A stretch of DNA of 64,000 nucleotides from Vibrio casei (GCF_002218025.2 NZ_AP018681.1:1054001-1118000); one strand, 5' to 3'; positions 17,946 through 27,960 are shown, counted from the first letter of the stretch. The notes: a model not told the origin generated them from the sequence alone. Made by a program: numbers and translations.

Positions 17946-18767
17946 ATGAAAAAAACAGTAATAAGCACTCTAGCCATTCTTGGTGCACTTAGCGCAAACC
18001 CAGTATCAGCAAAAGAAACCATTTCTGCGGTAGGTTCAAGCAGTGTTACCCCGTTAATGGAAGTGTTTGCTGAAACGTACATGAAATCAAATTCAGATGT
18101 ATTTATTGAAGTACAGGGTCCTGGTTCTTCCGCTGGTATTAAGGCCGCAAAGAACAACTCTGCAGACTTAGGTATGTCTTCTCGTGATTTAAAAGCAGAA
18201 GAAAAAGAACCTACTTTGAAAGAAGAAGTGATCGCTCGTGATGGTATTGCAGTGGTCGTTAACCCTAAAAACACACTTAAGGGATTAACGTCTGAGCAAG
18301 TAACCAAAATCTACAAAGGCGAAATCAATAACTGGAAAGAAGTGGGTGGCGAAGACAAACCGATCGTTGCGATTACTCGTGATACCGCTTCAGGTACTCG
18401 TGGTGCATTTGAAGACATAATGGGTCTTAAGATGAAAGTAAACGATATTAAAGTATCAGCAATTTCTCAACGAGCTCAAGTAGCAAACGGCAACGGTGGT
18501 CTAAAAACCATGGTAGCAAGCAACCCATATGCAATCGGTTATATATCTTTAGGTACTGTTGATAATACAGTCCACCCTCTTGCGATTGATGGTGTTGAAG
18601 CTAGTGTCGCTCACGTGAAAGATGGATCATACAAAGTTGCTCGTCCTTTCTTAGTGCTTTACCACGAAGGAAAACCAACACCAACAGCACAAAAATTCCT
18701 TGATTGGATGCTAACCAAAGATGCACAAAAATTGGTTACTTCTAACGGCTACATCGATATTCACTAA
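17946..18767 (+). CDS. pstS: phosphate-binding periplasmic protein PstS
   Basis: 273-residue periplasmic phosphate-binding protein. The signal peptide covers residues 1-22 (ending NPVSA). The mature part starts ISAVGSSSVTPLME, has the ligand loop GPGSSAGIKAA, and later TRDTASGTRGAFE, the phosphate-contacting Ser/Thr/Arg region. ATG 17946 is chosen because the signal peptide follows directly and AAAGGA lies 7 nt away; ATG 17922 is an in-frame alternative. It is driven by the Pho boxes upstream and followed by a hairpin that separates it from pstC. Confidence 0.95.
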   Translation: MKKTVISTLAILGALSANPVSAKETISAVGSSSVTPLMEVFAETYMKSNSDVFIEVQGPGSSAGIKAAKNNSADLGMSSRDLKAEEKEPTLKEEVIARDGIAVVVNPKNTLKGLTSEQVTKIYKGEINNWKEVGGEDKPIVAITRDTASGTRGAFEDIMGLKMKVNDIKVSAISQRAQVANGNGGLKTMVASNPYAIGYISLGTVDNTVHPLAIDGVEASVAHVKDGSYKVARPFLVLYHEGKPTPTAQKFLDWMLTKDAQKLVTSNGYIDIH

Positions 18768-18785
18768 GCAACACTTTTTATTATT

Positions 18786-18807
18786 GCTCAGCTCGTAAGA
18801 GCTGAGC
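18786..18807 (+). terminator. attenuator hairpin between pstS and pstC
   Basis: Perfect 9-bp stem GCTCAGCTC/GAGCTGAGC with a GTAA loop, followed by TTATTT. Its place after the binding-protein gene suggests partial termination, giving more PstS than permease. Confidence 0.7.
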
Positions 18808-18882
18808 TTATTTCCATCTCGGTACTTTTCTTGTCTTCTTTATACAATAGAAAACAAGAACCATCGACATGTGAGTTTTAAT

Positions 18883-19854
18883 ATGACCATCGCCACTTAT
18901 AGTGACAAAACAAGTAGTAGTGACAAGCCTATGAATACTGTCGCCAAAACTGAACAAGCACCTGAGAGTTCACCACAAAAGAAACATCTTCGCCAAAAAG
19001 AAGGTGTTGATTTAAAAGAAAAATTTTTTCATGGTTTATTCTTTGGTAGTGCCATTATTGGTATTGTTTCTCTTGCCCTCATCGCTTACTTCATCATTGC
19101 CGAAAGTATCCCAGCTTTTAAAGCCGTCGGGGTCTCGGGTATTGTTTTAGGCGATAACTGGTTACCACCTGCGCTGTATGGTGTTTACACCATGATCATC
19201 GCTTCTGTTGTTTCCACTTTTGGGGCCGTTATTATCGGCGTACCCGTCGGGTTACTCACCGCTATCTTCATCGCAGAAATTGCACCAAAACCTATTGCTG
19301 ATGTGATTCGCCCTGCGGTTGAATTGCTCGCTGGTATTCCTTCGGTGGTATACGGCTTCTTCGGCCTTGTGATTATCGTCCCTTTGATTCAACAAATCTT
19401 CGACGTTCCGGCAGGTAACACCATCTTAGCCGGTATTATCGTATTAGGTGTGATGATACTCCCAACCGTTATCACCGTATCTGAAACCTCAATCCGAGCG
19501 GTTCCTCATGCTTATAAAGAAGGATCACTTGCGTTAGGCGCTTCAAAAACTTACACCATATTCAAAATTCTCGTTCCTGCTGCTCGCTCAGGCATCATGA
19601 CTGGCGTGATTTTAGGTATTGCTCGTGCTCTTGGTGAAACCATGGCAATCATCATGGTAATGGGTAACGCCCCTGCCATGCCAGAAGGCATCTTAGATTC
19701 TGCGCGTACCTTAACCGCTAACATTGCTATTGAAATGTCTTATGCAAGTGGGATTCACGCCAATGCATTATACGCAACGGGTGTGGTGTTATTGGTATTC
19801 ATCATGCTGTTAAATGCGGCTCTTCTGTACTTTAACCGTCAGAAAGCGAGGTAA
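18883..19854 (+). CDS. pstC: phosphate ABC transporter permease PstC (second system)
   Basis: 323-residue inner-membrane permease. It has a hydrophilic N-terminal tail of about 45 residues, then six membrane segments and a BPD_transp_1 domain with ARALGETMAIIMVMG near residue 250. It is shorter in its periplasmic loops than the first PstC (128-1093) and differs clearly in sequence, so the two are distinct systems and not a recent duplication. ATG 18883 is preferred; GTG 18871 is in frame. Confidence 0.93.
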   Translation: MTIATYSDKTSSSDKPMNTVAKTEQAPESSPQKKHLRQKEGVDLKEKFFHGLFFGSAIIGIVSLALIAYFIIAESIPAFKAVGVSGIVLGDNWLPPALYGVYTMIIASVVSTFGAVIIGVPVGLLTAIFIAEIAPKPIADVIRPAVELLAGIPSVVYGFFGLVIIVPLIQQIFDVPAGNTILAGIIVLGVMILPTVITVSETSIRAVPHAYKEGSLALGASKTYTIFKILVPAARSGIMTGVILGIARALGETMAIIMVMGNAPAMPEGILDSARTLTANIAIEMSYASGIHANALYATGVVLLVFIMLLNAALLYFNRQKAR

Positions 19855-19859
19855 AAACG

Positions 19860-20723
19860 ATGGATTTAATCAAACTAAAAAAACAACGCCAGCAAAAAGA
19901 CGCAATGCTCAACGTGTTCATTTGGGCATCGGCAGCTTTAACGGTTGGTTTTCTATTCTGGATTATCTGGTACATCCTGTCTAACGGGCTACAACACGTA
20001 GATTGGAACTTTATCAGCGACGACTACACTCGAACCGGAGATGAACACGGAATATTCCCAATGATCATCGCAACCATTTATATGGTTATCGCTTCAATTG
20101 CCGTTGCAGCACCACTTGGGATCATGACGGCGATTTATTTAACCGAATACGCAAAGCCGGGCAGTAAATCAGTGAAAGTGATTCGCTTTTGTACGGAATC
20201 ACTCGCAGGTATTCCATCGATCATCTTTGGTCTATTTGGTATGACCTTCTTTGTGGCCGTATTAGGGCTTGGATTCTCCATCCTCTCTGGCGCATTAACG
20301 CTGAGTATTTTAATCCTTCCCGTCATCATTCGTACAACAGAAGAAGCATTAATGGCAGTATCTCAAACCTACCGTGAAGGATCTTATGGCTTAGGTGCTT
20401 CGAAAATTTACACCATCTGGCGCTTGATTTTACCCAGTGCAATGCCTGGTATTTTAACGTTGGTCATTCTTAGTATCGGTCGTGTCATTGGTGAATCTGC
20501 CCCTGTGTTTTTAACCGCAGGTATGGTTGCGCGTATTCCTGAATCATTATTAGATTCGGGCCGTACCTTAACCGTTCACCTTTATAAACTCACAACAGAG
20601 CTGTTTAGTGTTGAAGAATGGAACCAAGCTTATGGTACTGCGACCGTATTGATTGTTCTCGTTTTGATCATCAACATGCTAACAAAACTTATTGGTAGTC
20701 GTTTTAACCGAGCCAATTACTAA
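19860..20723 (+). CDS. pstA: phosphate ABC transporter permease PstA (second system)
   Basis: 287-residue inner-membrane permease with six segments and the conserved loop IGRVIGESAPVFLTAG near residue 205. It begins 5 nt after the pstC stop, with a GAGGT ribosome binding site. About 107 nt separate it from pstB, longer than in the first pst operon. Confidence 0.94.
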   Translation: MDLIKLKKQRQQKDAMLNVFIWASAALTVGFLFWIIWYILSNGLQHVDWNFISDDYTRTGDEHGIFPMIIATIYMVIASIAVAAPLGIMTAIYLTEYAKPGSKSVKVIRFCTESLAGIPSIIFGLFGMTFFVAVLGLGFSILSGALTLSILILPVIIRTTEEALMAVSQTYREGSYGLGASKIYTIWRLILPSAMPGILTLVILSIGRVIGESAPVFLTAGMVARIPESLLDSGRTLTVHLYKLTTELFSVEEWNQAYGTATVLIVLVLIINMLTKLIGSRFNRANY

Positions 20724-20830
20724 ACGTTAGCAAAACAACACTCAAACACATGACTGATTATGACAGAGTCGCTGATTCAGATATCTACAAATGAATAGCG
20801 GCTCAGACGATAAGATTAAGAGATATTAAA

Positions 20831-21580
20831 ATGAATAAATTCAACATTGAAAACCTAGATTTATACTACGGCGATAACCAAGCGCTAAAAAGCATCAACT
20901 TACCGATTCCACAAAAACAAGTGACTGCGCTTATCGGCCCATCAGGTTGCGGAAAATCGACCCTATTACGCTGCTTAAACCGCATGAATGATTTGATCGC
21001 CGGCGTGAAAATCACGGGTAAAGTGTCGATGGATGATAACGATATATACGGAAATATTGATGTATCTGACTTACGCATTAAAGTCGGCATGGTATTCCAA
21101 AAACCCAACCCTTTTCCTATGAGCATTTATGAAAATGTCGCTTACGGATTACGCGCCCAAGGCATAAAAGAAAAAAAATACATTGATTCAATCGTAGAAA
21201 AATCGCTGCGCGGAGCAGCGTTATGGGATGAAGTGAAAGATCGTTTAAAATCACACGCCTTTGGTTTGTCAGGCGGCCAACAGCAACGCTTGTGTATTGC
21301 TCGCACCATTGCAATGCAACCAGATGTGATTTTAATGGATGAGCCAACCTCAGCACTCGATCCCATTGCGACTCACAAAATTGAAGACTTGATGGAATCC
21401 TTGAAAAAAGAATTTACCATCGTCATTGTTACTCACTCAATGCAACAAGCTCGCCGTATATCAGACCGTACCGCCTTCTTCTTAATGGGCGAGCTAGTTG
21501 AACACGACGACACACAAACGATCTTTAACAACCCGAAAGATGACCGTACACAAGGCTATGTCAATGGTGACTTCGGTTAA
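20831..21580 (+). CDS. pstB: phosphate ABC transporter ATPase PstB (second system)
   Basis: 249-residue ATPase of standard PstB length. It has Walker [10 protein letters not shown], signature LSGGQQQR, Walker [13 protein letters not shown], switch VTHSMQQA, and the PstB-specific [19 protein letters not shown] stretch. It lacks the 42-residue N-terminal extension of the first PstB. No phoU follows; a strong terminator does. Confidence 0.95.
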   Translation: MNKFNIENLDLYYGDNQALKSINLPIPQKQVTALIGPSGCGKSTLLRCLNRMNDLIAGVKITGKVSMDDNDIYGNIDVSDLRIKVGMVFQKPNPFPMSIYENVAYGLRAQGIKEKKYIDSIVEKSLRGAALWDEVKDRLKSHAFGLSGGQQQRLCIARTIAMQPDVILMDEPTSALDPIATHKIEDLMESLKKEFTIVIVTHSMQQARRISDRTAFFLMGELVEHDDTQTIFNNPKDDRTQGYVNGDFG

Positions 21581-21604
21581 GTAAGCACCATTAATCAATC
21601 AAAG

Positions 21605-21629
21605 AGCTAGGCTTCCGCTCCGCCTAGTT
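21605..21629 (+). terminator. hairpin after second pstB
   Basis: AGCTAGGC pairs with GCCTAGTT (one G-T pair) across a 9-nt loop, 25 nt after the pstB stop. The flanks are A-rich rather than T-rich, so it may act with the stronger terminator that follows. Confidence 0.45.
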
Positions 21630-21661
21630 CAAAGAATAACTATAAAAAGCGATGAACTTTT

Positions 21662-21684
21662 GCCCCTTACTGAGGGGCTTTTTT
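21662..21684 (+). terminator. Rho-independent terminator of pstSCAB
   Basis: GCCCCT/AGGGGC 6-bp GC-rich stem with a 5-nt loop, followed directly by TTTTTT. Confidence 0.88.
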
Positions 21685-21843
21685 ATACCTATAGAAACAT
21701 ACATTCAACTTTAAAAACAGTAAGTTAAGAAACATCGGTTACGCATGAAATACAGGTTTCTTAGCATGGTTTAGGTCAAATTGTGGACAAAGGGTTGAGG
21801 GTTAATACACATAATAAACCACTTTAAATTTAATATTAAAGAC

Positions 21844-22731
21844 TCAATGCTCATAACCCTTAGCGACCTCAAACAAAGCATCTAAACAGGGATGTGGGCT
21901 CTTTGCCTCCCGCAATCTTATTAAGGTAATTTCTAAAGGCACTTTATATTCTGACCATATATGAATTAAGCGCCCACTATTAATGTGAGGTAAAGCAACC
22001 GTTTTAGGAATACAAGCAACACCATTTCCATGAATGGCCATTGGTAACAAAGATTCTGAAATAGTTGACTGAAATAACGTGGATAATTTACTAGTATATG
22101 GTGTCAAGGCTAACAAGGGAGCCGAAAGTTCTAATAGCTGAGAAGATGGTGCATAAGTTAAATGTGGTATTTCTTCCTCTTCAAGTTTCTCAAGCGAAAA
22201 GCTACTTCCGCACACCCAAATTAACGCATCATCTGCAAGCTTTATAATCTCAAATTCGCTCGGCTCAAAGTAATTCACAACAAATTCATTTTGATAGAAA
22301 AGTAAGCAATCAGCACGTTGAGATTGTAATGCTGCCTGATAACCTGAAATCGAACGGACACCTGAATCAATACTCGTCACTAAAGGTGTATCTATTTTCT
22401 TTAATATATCGGTATACCATTGGGGAAAGAAATTACAAGCAAGTGTATGTAAGGAAGCTATCACTATAGGATTATTTTTTGTCGCAACCATTTCTTCACA
22501 TCGCTCCGACATCTGGATCATTTCTGATGCAATGGGATACAGCCGTTTACCTTCAACGGTCAACTTTATGGGCGTTCGAGAGCGGTCAAACAACTCCACT
22601 TTTAGATGCTGCTCTAATTGTTGAATTCGACGACTGAATGCCGCTTGTGAAGACGCGTTTAACTTAGCTGCCAATGAAAATTTTTGGCAATCTGCAAGCG
22701 TAATAAAATCCTTTAACCAACGAATATTCAT
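21844..22731 (-). CDS. LysR-family regulator of the aap operon
   Basis: 295-residue LysR-type regulator. The N-terminal helix-turn-helix (residues 1-60) contains FSLAAKLNASSQAAFSRRIQQLE, split around residues 19-41; the LysR substrate-binding domain follows. ATG 22731 has AAGGAG 5-6 nt away; a longer frame to 22806 adds residues that do not fit the family. It is divergent from aapJ, with a 19-bp palindrome in between, the usual layout for a LysR protein controlling its neighbour. Likely inducer: an amino acid carried by the transporter. Confidence 0.88.
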   Translation of the reverse strand: MNIRWLKDFITLADCQKFSLAAKLNASSQAAFSRRIQQLEQHLKVELFDRSRTPIKLTVEGKRLYPIASEMIQMSERCEEMVATKNNPIVIASLHTLACNFFPQWYTDILKKIDTPLVTSIDSGVRSISGYQAALQSQRADCLLFYQNEFVVNYFEPSEFEIIKLADDALIWVCGSSFSLEKLEEEEIPHLTYAPSSQLLELSAPLLALTPYTSKLSTLFQSTISESLLPMAIHGNGVACIPKTVALPHINSGRLIHIWSEYKVPLEITLIRLREAKSPHPCLDALFEVAKGYEH

Positions 22732-22758
22732 GACTCTCCTTTTTAACATTATCGAATT

Positions 22759-22777
22759 TTTGCATAATAGATGCAAA
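22759..22777. promoter_or_regulatory. palindrome in the LysR / aapJ intergenic region
   Basis: TTTGCATAATAGATGCAAA is a perfect inverted repeat with 7-bp arms and a 5-bp centre, containing T-N11-A spacing as in LysR-family sites. It lies 28 nt from the regulator start and about 114 nt before aapJ. Confidence 0.55.
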
Positions 22778-22890
22778 ATACAAGACATAAAAAACTTTCC
22801 TTTCATGGATATTAGCGCCTAAATTATATCCATTATGTATTAATTTTTATTCAATAATAGTACAAAAAACACCATATATAGGGATTTAAT

Positions 22891-23913
22891 ATGAAATTGA
22901 AAGCAATAGGATTAATGCTCTCTAGTTTTCTGGCTTGCACACTTTCGACACATAGTTATGCAGAAACTAAAGACGATGTTATAAAACGCGGCTCTCTAAA
23001 GTGCGGAGTTTCAAGTGATAAAATGGGATTCTCTTATATCAACGATCAAGGTAAATGGTCAGGTATGGATGTTGATCTTTGTCGCGCTGTCTCCGCCGCC
23101 GTTTTAGGATCACCAGACAAAGTTGAATATATTACTACCACATCAAAAAATCGTTTTACTTCTTTAGCCTCAGGTGAAATCGACATTTTATCAAGATCGA
23201 CAACTTGGACCGTCGCCCGTGATGCTAAATTAGGCGCTGATTTTACAACAATTTGGTTTTACGATGGCCAAGGCTTTATGACGCGAAAATCATTAGGTAT
23301 CAAGTCTGTCAGCGATCTTAACGGCGCCACTTTTTGCCTTTCACCAGGAACAACATCAGAACATAACCTAGCAGATTATTTTAGTGCTAGAGGGTTAACA
23401 TACCGTTCCGTTGTATTTGAAAAAACCGAAGAGCTATACTCCGCATACCAAAAAGGTCGCTGTGATGCGCTAACCAATGACATCACAGGTTTAGCGGCTC
23501 GCCGTACCTTATTTAAATCGCCTGATGAACATGTCATTTTGCCAGAAGTTATTTCTAAAGAACCATTAGGAGCCTATGTTAAGCAAGGTGATAACCATTG
23601 GAGAGATATCGTCACTATGGTTGGGTACGCATTAATAGATGCAGAAGAATTAAAGGTTACCCAAGCTAACGCAAAAGAGTTGGCGAGCCAAACAAAAAAT
23701 GTTTCCATCAAACGCCTACTCGGAACTGATGGCGATCTAGGAGCAGCATTAGGGCTGACAAAAGATTGGGCTTTAAAAGCGATTCAAGCTACAGGTAATT
23801 ACGGCGAAATTTTTTCACGTCATGTGGGCTCCAATTCACCACTTAAGTTTGAACGTGGTGCGAATGCGTTATACATCGATGGCGGCCTAATGTACTCACC
23901 TCCTTTCCGTTAA
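22891..23913 (+). CDS. aapJ: general L-amino acid ABC transporter substrate-binding protein
   Basis: 340-residue periplasmic protein with a signal peptide (residues 1-24, ending HSYA) and the family 3 solute-binding fold: LKCGVSSDKMGFSY near the start, DVDLCRAVSAAVLG, and an STTWTVARDA segment. Length and the TTSKNRFTSLASGEIDIL motif match AapJ/BztA rather than short glutamine-binding proteins. It is first in the operon with aapQ, aapM, aapP and an asparaginase-like gene, which suggests uptake of Asp/Asn/Glu/Gln-type amino acids. Confidence 0.92.
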   Translation: MKLKAIGLMLSSFLACTLSTHSYAETKDDVIKRGSLKCGVSSDKMGFSYINDQGKWSGMDVDLCRAVSAAVLGSPDKVEYITTTSKNRFTSLASGEIDILSRSTTWTVARDAKLGADFTTIWFYDGQGFMTRKSLGIKSVSDLNGATFCLSPGTTSEHNLADYFSARGLTYRSVVFEKTEELYSAYQKGRCDALTNDITGLAARRTLFKSPDEHVILPEVISKEPLGAYVKQGDNHWRDIVTMVGYALIDAEELKVTQANAKELASQTKNVSIKRLLGTDGDLGAALGLTKDWALKAIQATGNYGEIFSRHVGSNSPLKFERGANALYIDGGLMYSPPFR

Positions 23914-23927
23914 TTGTTAAATAATAC

Positions 23928-23949
23928 AGCTTGTCATTATTGGCAAGCT
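23928..23949 (+). terminator. attenuator hairpin between aapJ and aapQ
   Basis: AGCTTGTC pairs with GGCAAGCT (one G-T pair) across a 6-nt loop, 15 nt after the aapJ stop. No T tract follows. It probably sets a higher level of the binding protein or stabilises its mRNA. Confidence 0.5.
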
Positions 23950-23978
23950 AACTTCACATGGATTAAGTGGAAATGATT

Positions 23979-25127
23979 ATGAAAGTCACCAAAGGCACCC
24001 TTATTGATTGGGGGCAGCAAGCTGCATTATTAATTATCGTCTCAGCTTTATTTCTATATCTTGGCACCAATATGTCTGAGAATATTGATAGTTTGGGGAT
24101 CACAACTGGGTTTGATTTTCTTAACGATCGTGCCGGTTACGACATTACTTTTAGCTTAATTGACTACAATCAAAACGATACTTACTTACGCGCTTATTGG
24201 GTTGGCGTTGCTAATACTTTACTCGTCTCATTTATGAGTATCGTTTTTGCTACTTTACTAGGCTTCATTATCGGAGTTGGGCGAGTATCGAAAAATTGGG
24301 TCATAAGTAAACTCTGTCGTGCCTATGTAGAATTAATTCGAAATGTGCCATTGGTGATCCAATTGATTTGGTGGTATGCACTTTTTTTAAGTTTACCACC
24401 TGTTAGAAATAGTATTTCTCTGGCTGATGATATCTATCTATCTAATCGAGGTCTCGCCATACCGCATATATCTATGAATGGTTGGGGAGTATACGTACTG
24501 ATAACTTTGGTCGTGTCTTTAGCGCTAGCATTGATATATCGAAATTATGTTTATAGACGCTCTCAATGGAAAGGCTTTAACCCTATCATATGGCCTAAGT
24601 TCACATTGATCACACTATCACTTCCCTTTCTGATGATCATGTTCATCTTACTCACCAATAATGCCTCTATCAGCACTCCGAAACTTACCGGCTTTAATTT
24701 CCAAGGAGGAATGATCGTTATTCCAGAGCTTGTTGCCTTGTGCGTGGCATTATCAGTGTACAGCTCAAGTTATATTGCCGAAATCGTTAGAGGTTGTATC
24801 CAATCCATTTCCTCTGGTCAGCAAGAGGCAGGAAAAGCATTAGGCTTTACCGACCACAACATAATGTGGAGATTGATTGTGCCCCAAGCCATATACCCTA
24901 TGGTTCCACAAATTACGAGTGTCTATCTCAACATTATTAAAAACTCATCATTAGGGGTGGTAATTGGTTTTATGGAGCTTGTTTCTTCCACCGGAGGAAC
25001 AACCCTCAATAATACAGGACAAGCAATTGAATGCATCCTCCTCGTTATGGGGACGTATTGTGCTTTTAGTCTGATTACTAGCCTATTAATGAATTGGTAT
25101 AACTCACGTATTTCAATAGGGAAATAA
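23979..25127 (+). CDS. aapQ: amino acid ABC transporter permease AapQ
   Basis: 382-residue inner-membrane permease of the His/Glu/Gln/Arg (HEAT) family. It is longer than single-domain permeases because of an inserted periplasmic region between the first segments, as is usual for AapQ/BztB. The permease motif GQQEAGKALGFTDHNIM is near residue 285. ATG 23979 is chosen (AGTGGA 7-8 nt upstream); GTG 23967 and ATG 23973 are in frame. It is followed by aapM after 2 nt. Confidence 0.91.
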   Translation: MKVTKGTLIDWGQQAALLIIVSALFLYLGTNMSENIDSLGITTGFDFLNDRAGYDITFSLIDYNQNDTYLRAYWVGVANTLLVSFMSIVFATLLGFIIGVGRVSKNWVISKLCRAYVELIRNVPLVIQLIWWYALFLSLPPVRNSISLADDIYLSNRGLAIPHISMNGWGVYVLITLVVSLALALIYRNYVYRRSQWKGFNPIIWPKFTLITLSLPFLMIMFILLTNNASISTPKLTGFNFQGGMIVIPELVALCVALSVYSSSYIAEIVRGCIQSISSGQQEAGKALGFTDHNIMWRLIVPQAIYPMVPQITSVYLNIIKNSSLGVVIGFMELVSSTGGTTLNNTGQAIECILLVMGTYCAFSLITSLLMNWYNSRISIGK

Positions 25128-25129
25128 TC

Positions 25130-26215
25130 ATGAATAACGACAACACTATTCACATGATTGAACCAAAGCCCGCTATCCAAATAAAAAAGGATTGGATAAC
25201 TTGGTGTAAGAAAAACTTATTTTCTACACCTTTTAATACCTTATTGACGATTGTTGGCGCACTTTTTATCGTCTGGGTAATACCAACCATGTTGAGTTGG
25301 TTTATTTTCAATGCAACTTTTGTAGGACAAACCCAAGCCGATTGCATTTCTAATGGTGCTTGCTGGCTACCCGTGGTCAACCGTATTGAACTATTCACTT
25401 ATGGTATGTATCCAGAAAGCCAACAATGGCGTGTCGATGTCGCGTTTGGTTTAGCCGCTCTCGTCATTCCAATGCTGTACATCAAACGTATCAGCAGGCC
25501 TTTTATGCTCATTTACTTAATCATCCTACCTTTTGCTATGTGGATGATGCTAAAGGGTGGCAATTTTGGCCTAGACACAATCTCTACCACGAAGTTTGCC
25601 GGCATGATGCTGACTTTATTTCTCGCTATTTTTGGTATGGTTTTCGCATTACCTCTGGGCGTTTTATTGGCCCTAGGTCGTCGTTCAAAAAAGCCCATTA
25701 TACTCTGGCTAAGTGTCACCTATATTGAGTTAGTCCGCTCAGTTCCAGTCATCACGTTACTTTTTATGGCTTCATTAATGATCCAATTATTCTTGCCACC
25801 AGGACAGGAATTTGATGTCTTGCTAAGAGTGGTGGCAGTTTTAGTACTTTTTACTGCCTCCTATATGGCTGAAACGATCCGAGGAGGGTTACAGTCCATT
25901 CCTCAAGGGCAATTTGAGGCAGCAAAAGCCTTAGGGTTCGGTTATTGGAAAATGATGGGACAAATTATTTTGCCCCAAGTACTGAAAAACTCAATTCCAT
26001 CATTACTTAACCAATTTGTTGGTATTTTAAAAGAAACAACCTTAGTCATGATTGTCGGTGTTCTCGATATTGTAGGCGTGGCATCAAGTACCCTCTCTAA
26101 TGCCAAATGGGTTGGCTTAGAAAATGAAATGTATGCATTTTTAGCATTGTTCTTTTTCGTGTGCTGTTTCTCTTTATCACAATACGCTTCTCACCTTGAA
26201 CGCCGACTAAAATAA
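25130..26215 (+). CDS. aapM: amino acid ABC transporter permease AapM
   Basis: 361-residue inner-membrane permease partner of AapQ. The permease motif GQFEAAKALGFGYWKMM is near residue 260, and the IELVRSVPVITLLF segment precedes it. A cysteine-containing periplasmic loop (QADCISNGACW) lies near residue 65-75, as in AapM/BztC. The ATG follows the aapQ stop by 2 nt. Confidence 0.92.
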   Translation: MNNDNTIHMIEPKPAIQIKKDWITWCKKNLFSTPFNTLLTIVGALFIVWVIPTMLSWFIFNATFVGQTQADCISNGACWLPVVNRIELFTYGMYPESQQWRVDVAFGLAALVIPMLYIKRISRPFMLIYLIILPFAMWMMLKGGNFGLDTISTTKFAGMMLTLFLAIFGMVFALPLGVLLALGRRSKKPIILWLSVTYIELVRSVPVITLLFMASLMIQLFLPPGQEFDVLLRVVAVLVLFTASYMAETIRGGLQSIPQGQFEAAKALGFGYWKMMGQIILPQVLKNSIPSLLNQFVGILKETTLVMIVGVLDIVGVASSTLSNAKWVGLENEMYAFLALFFFVCCFSLSQYASHLERRLK

Positions 26216-26232
26216 TTCCACGGAGATAGAAA

Positions 26233-26967
26233 ATGGATGTTATTAATATTAATCAACTAAACAAATGGTATGGCGACTATCACGCACTCAGGGATATCAA
26301 CCTAACCATTAAAAAAGGCCAACGTATCGTAATATGTGGCCCTTCAGGCTCAGGAAAATCAACACTAATCCGTTGTATAAATCAACTCGAAAAACACCAA
26401 TCCGGATCCTTAGTCGTATTTGGTTCACCGGTACAGGACACACCTAAAGAATTGATAAAATTAAGAAAACAAGTCGGAATGTGCTTTCAATCATTTAACC
26501 TTTTCCCTCACTTAACGGTATTAGAAAACTGCGTTTTACCTCAAACATCCAACCTTAACGTAAGCGAAGATAAAGCGATTGAAATGGCTTTAATCTTGCT
26601 TGAGAAAGTGAAAATACAAGAGCAAGCCAATAAATATCCAAGTCAACTTTCTGGTGGACAACAACAGCGTGTTGCCATTGCTAGAGCACTTTGTATGAAG
26701 CCAGAAGTCATGTTATTCGATGAGCCGACCTCGGCGCTAGATCCTGAAATGATTTCAGAAGTCCTAGATGTAATGACCGATCTCGCTCAAGAGGGCATGA
26801 CCATGATTTGTGTTACACATGAAATGGGGTTTGCTCGTAAAGTTGCAGACCGAGTCATTTTTATGGATCAGGGTCAAATCATTGAAGAAAATAATCCAGA
26901 AAACTTCTTTTCTTCTCCTAAGTCACCACGAACTCAAATGTTCTTAAATCAGCTTATTCAACACTAA
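26233..26967 (+). CDS. aapP: amino acid ABC transporter ATPase AapP
   Basis: 244-residue ATPase of the polar amino acid importer family. It has Walker [11 protein letters not shown]-loop [15 protein letters not shown], signature [15 protein letters not shown], Walker [15 protein letters not shown], and the H-loop [14 protein letters not shown]. Spacing from aapM is 17 nt, with a GGAGATAG ribosome binding site. Confidence 0.94.
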   Translation: MDVININQLNKWYGDYHALRDINLTIKKGQRIVICGPSGSGKSTLIRCINQLEKHQSGSLVVFGSPVQDTPKELIKLRKQVGMCFQSFNLFPHLTVLENCVLPQTSNLNVSEDKAIEMALILLEKVKIQEQANKYPSQLSGGQQQRVAIARALCMKPEVMLFDEPTSALDPEMISEVLDVMTDLAQEGMTMICVTHEMGFARKVADRVIFMDQGQIIEENNPENFFSSPKSPRTQMFLNQLIQH

Positions 26968-26975
26968 GGTCTACT

Positions 26976-27905
26976 ATGTCTCACGAATATTCAATCGCTA
27001 TCCACGGCGGCGCCGGAGCAATGTCAAAAGGAAAACTATCTCCAGAGCAAGAAGAGGATATAAAAAATGTCCTGAAAGGAATTATTGAAGAGAGCCTAAA
27101 ACATTTAAGTGAAGGACAAAGCGCATTAGATGTGGTTCAAACGGCCGTCAATAAACTTGAAGATTGCCCATGGTTTAATGCAGGAAAAGGCGCCGTCTTT
27201 AATCATGAAGGTAAACATGAACTAGATGCTGCTATCATGTGTGGTAAAACACTAGAAGCCGGTGCAGTATCAGGTATCCGGTATAGCCCAAATCCCATTA
27301 ATGTCGCAAGAGCAGTAATGGAAAACTCACCTCATGTTTATTTAGGAGGAGAAGGTGCCGAGAAGTTTGCTCAAGACTGTGGGCTACCAGAAGTGGATAA
27401 CCAATATTTTTCAACCGATATGCGTTACCAACAGTTACAGTCAGCCTTATCAGAGAAAGGTGTTGTTTTAGAGCCAACCACAAATGACTATAAATATGGA
27501 ACGGTAGGAGCGGTGGCGAAAGATAAACATGGCAATCTCGCAGCGGCTACTTCAACCGGAGGAATCACTAATAAACAATACGGACGTATTGGTGACACTC
27601 CCGTCATTGGGTCTGGTACTTATGCAAATAATCTTACCTGCGCCGTTTCAGCCACCGGACATGGTGAGCACTTTCTACGTCACGTCGTTGGGTATAATGT
27701 TTCTGCTCGTATGCAATTTGCACATTTAGACTTAATATCTGCTGCAGAGCATGTTGTATTTCAAGATCTACCCTCTACCGGAGGCAGTGGCGGTCTCATT
27801 GCTATCGATAAAGAAGGGAATATCACTTTACCCTTTAACACTGAAGGTATGTATCGTGGTTGGGGCTCAAGCATCCAACCCGCTCAATCAAAAATTTATA
27901 AATAA
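26976..27905 (+). CDS. iaaA: isoaspartyl peptidase / L-asparaginase (Ntn-hydrolase)
   Basis: 309-residue plant-type asparaginase precursor. It opens with AIHGGAGAM, and the autocleavage site is YGTVGAVAKD with catalytic Thr at about residue 176. This is followed by the substrate-binding ATSTGGITNKQYGRIGD segment. It self-cleaves into alpha and beta chains and hydrolyses beta-aspartyl dipeptides and asparagine. It is the last gene of the aap operon (8 nt after aapP), so the imported substrate is probably Asn or an isoaspartyl compound. No signal peptide; cytoplasmic. Confidence 0.93.
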   Translation: MSHEYSIAIHGGAGAMSKGKLSPEQEEDIKNVLKGIIEESLKHLSEGQSALDVVQTAVNKLEDCPWFNAGKGAVFNHEGKHELDAAIMCGKTLEAGAVSGIRYSPNPINVARAVMENSPHVYLGGEGAEKFAQDCGLPEVDNQYFSTDMRYQQLQSALSEKGVVLEPTTNDYKYGTVGAVAKDKHGNLAAATSTGGITNKQYGRIGDTPVIGSGTYANNLTCAVSATGHGEHFLRHVVGYNVSARMQFAHLDLISAAEHVVFQDLPSTGGSGGLIAIDKEGNITLPFNTEGMYRGWGSSIQPAQSKIYK

Positions 27906-27924
27906 ACAACAAATATTCACAGCA

Positions 27925-27960
27925 ATCAGCCTCAACCGAATTTTTCTGATTGAGGCTGAT
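27925..27960 (+). terminator. terminator of the aap operon
   Basis: Perfect 11-bp stem ATCAGCCTCAA/TTGAGGCTGAT, 20 nt after the iaaA stop, lying between convergent genes. The loop is T-rich; the downstream tract is weak (ATATTC). Confidence 0.65.

Noticed and set aside
17879..18307. 142-codon minus-strand ORF over pstS
   Set aside because: Antisense to the signal peptide and core of PstS and covers the Pho region; shadow frame.
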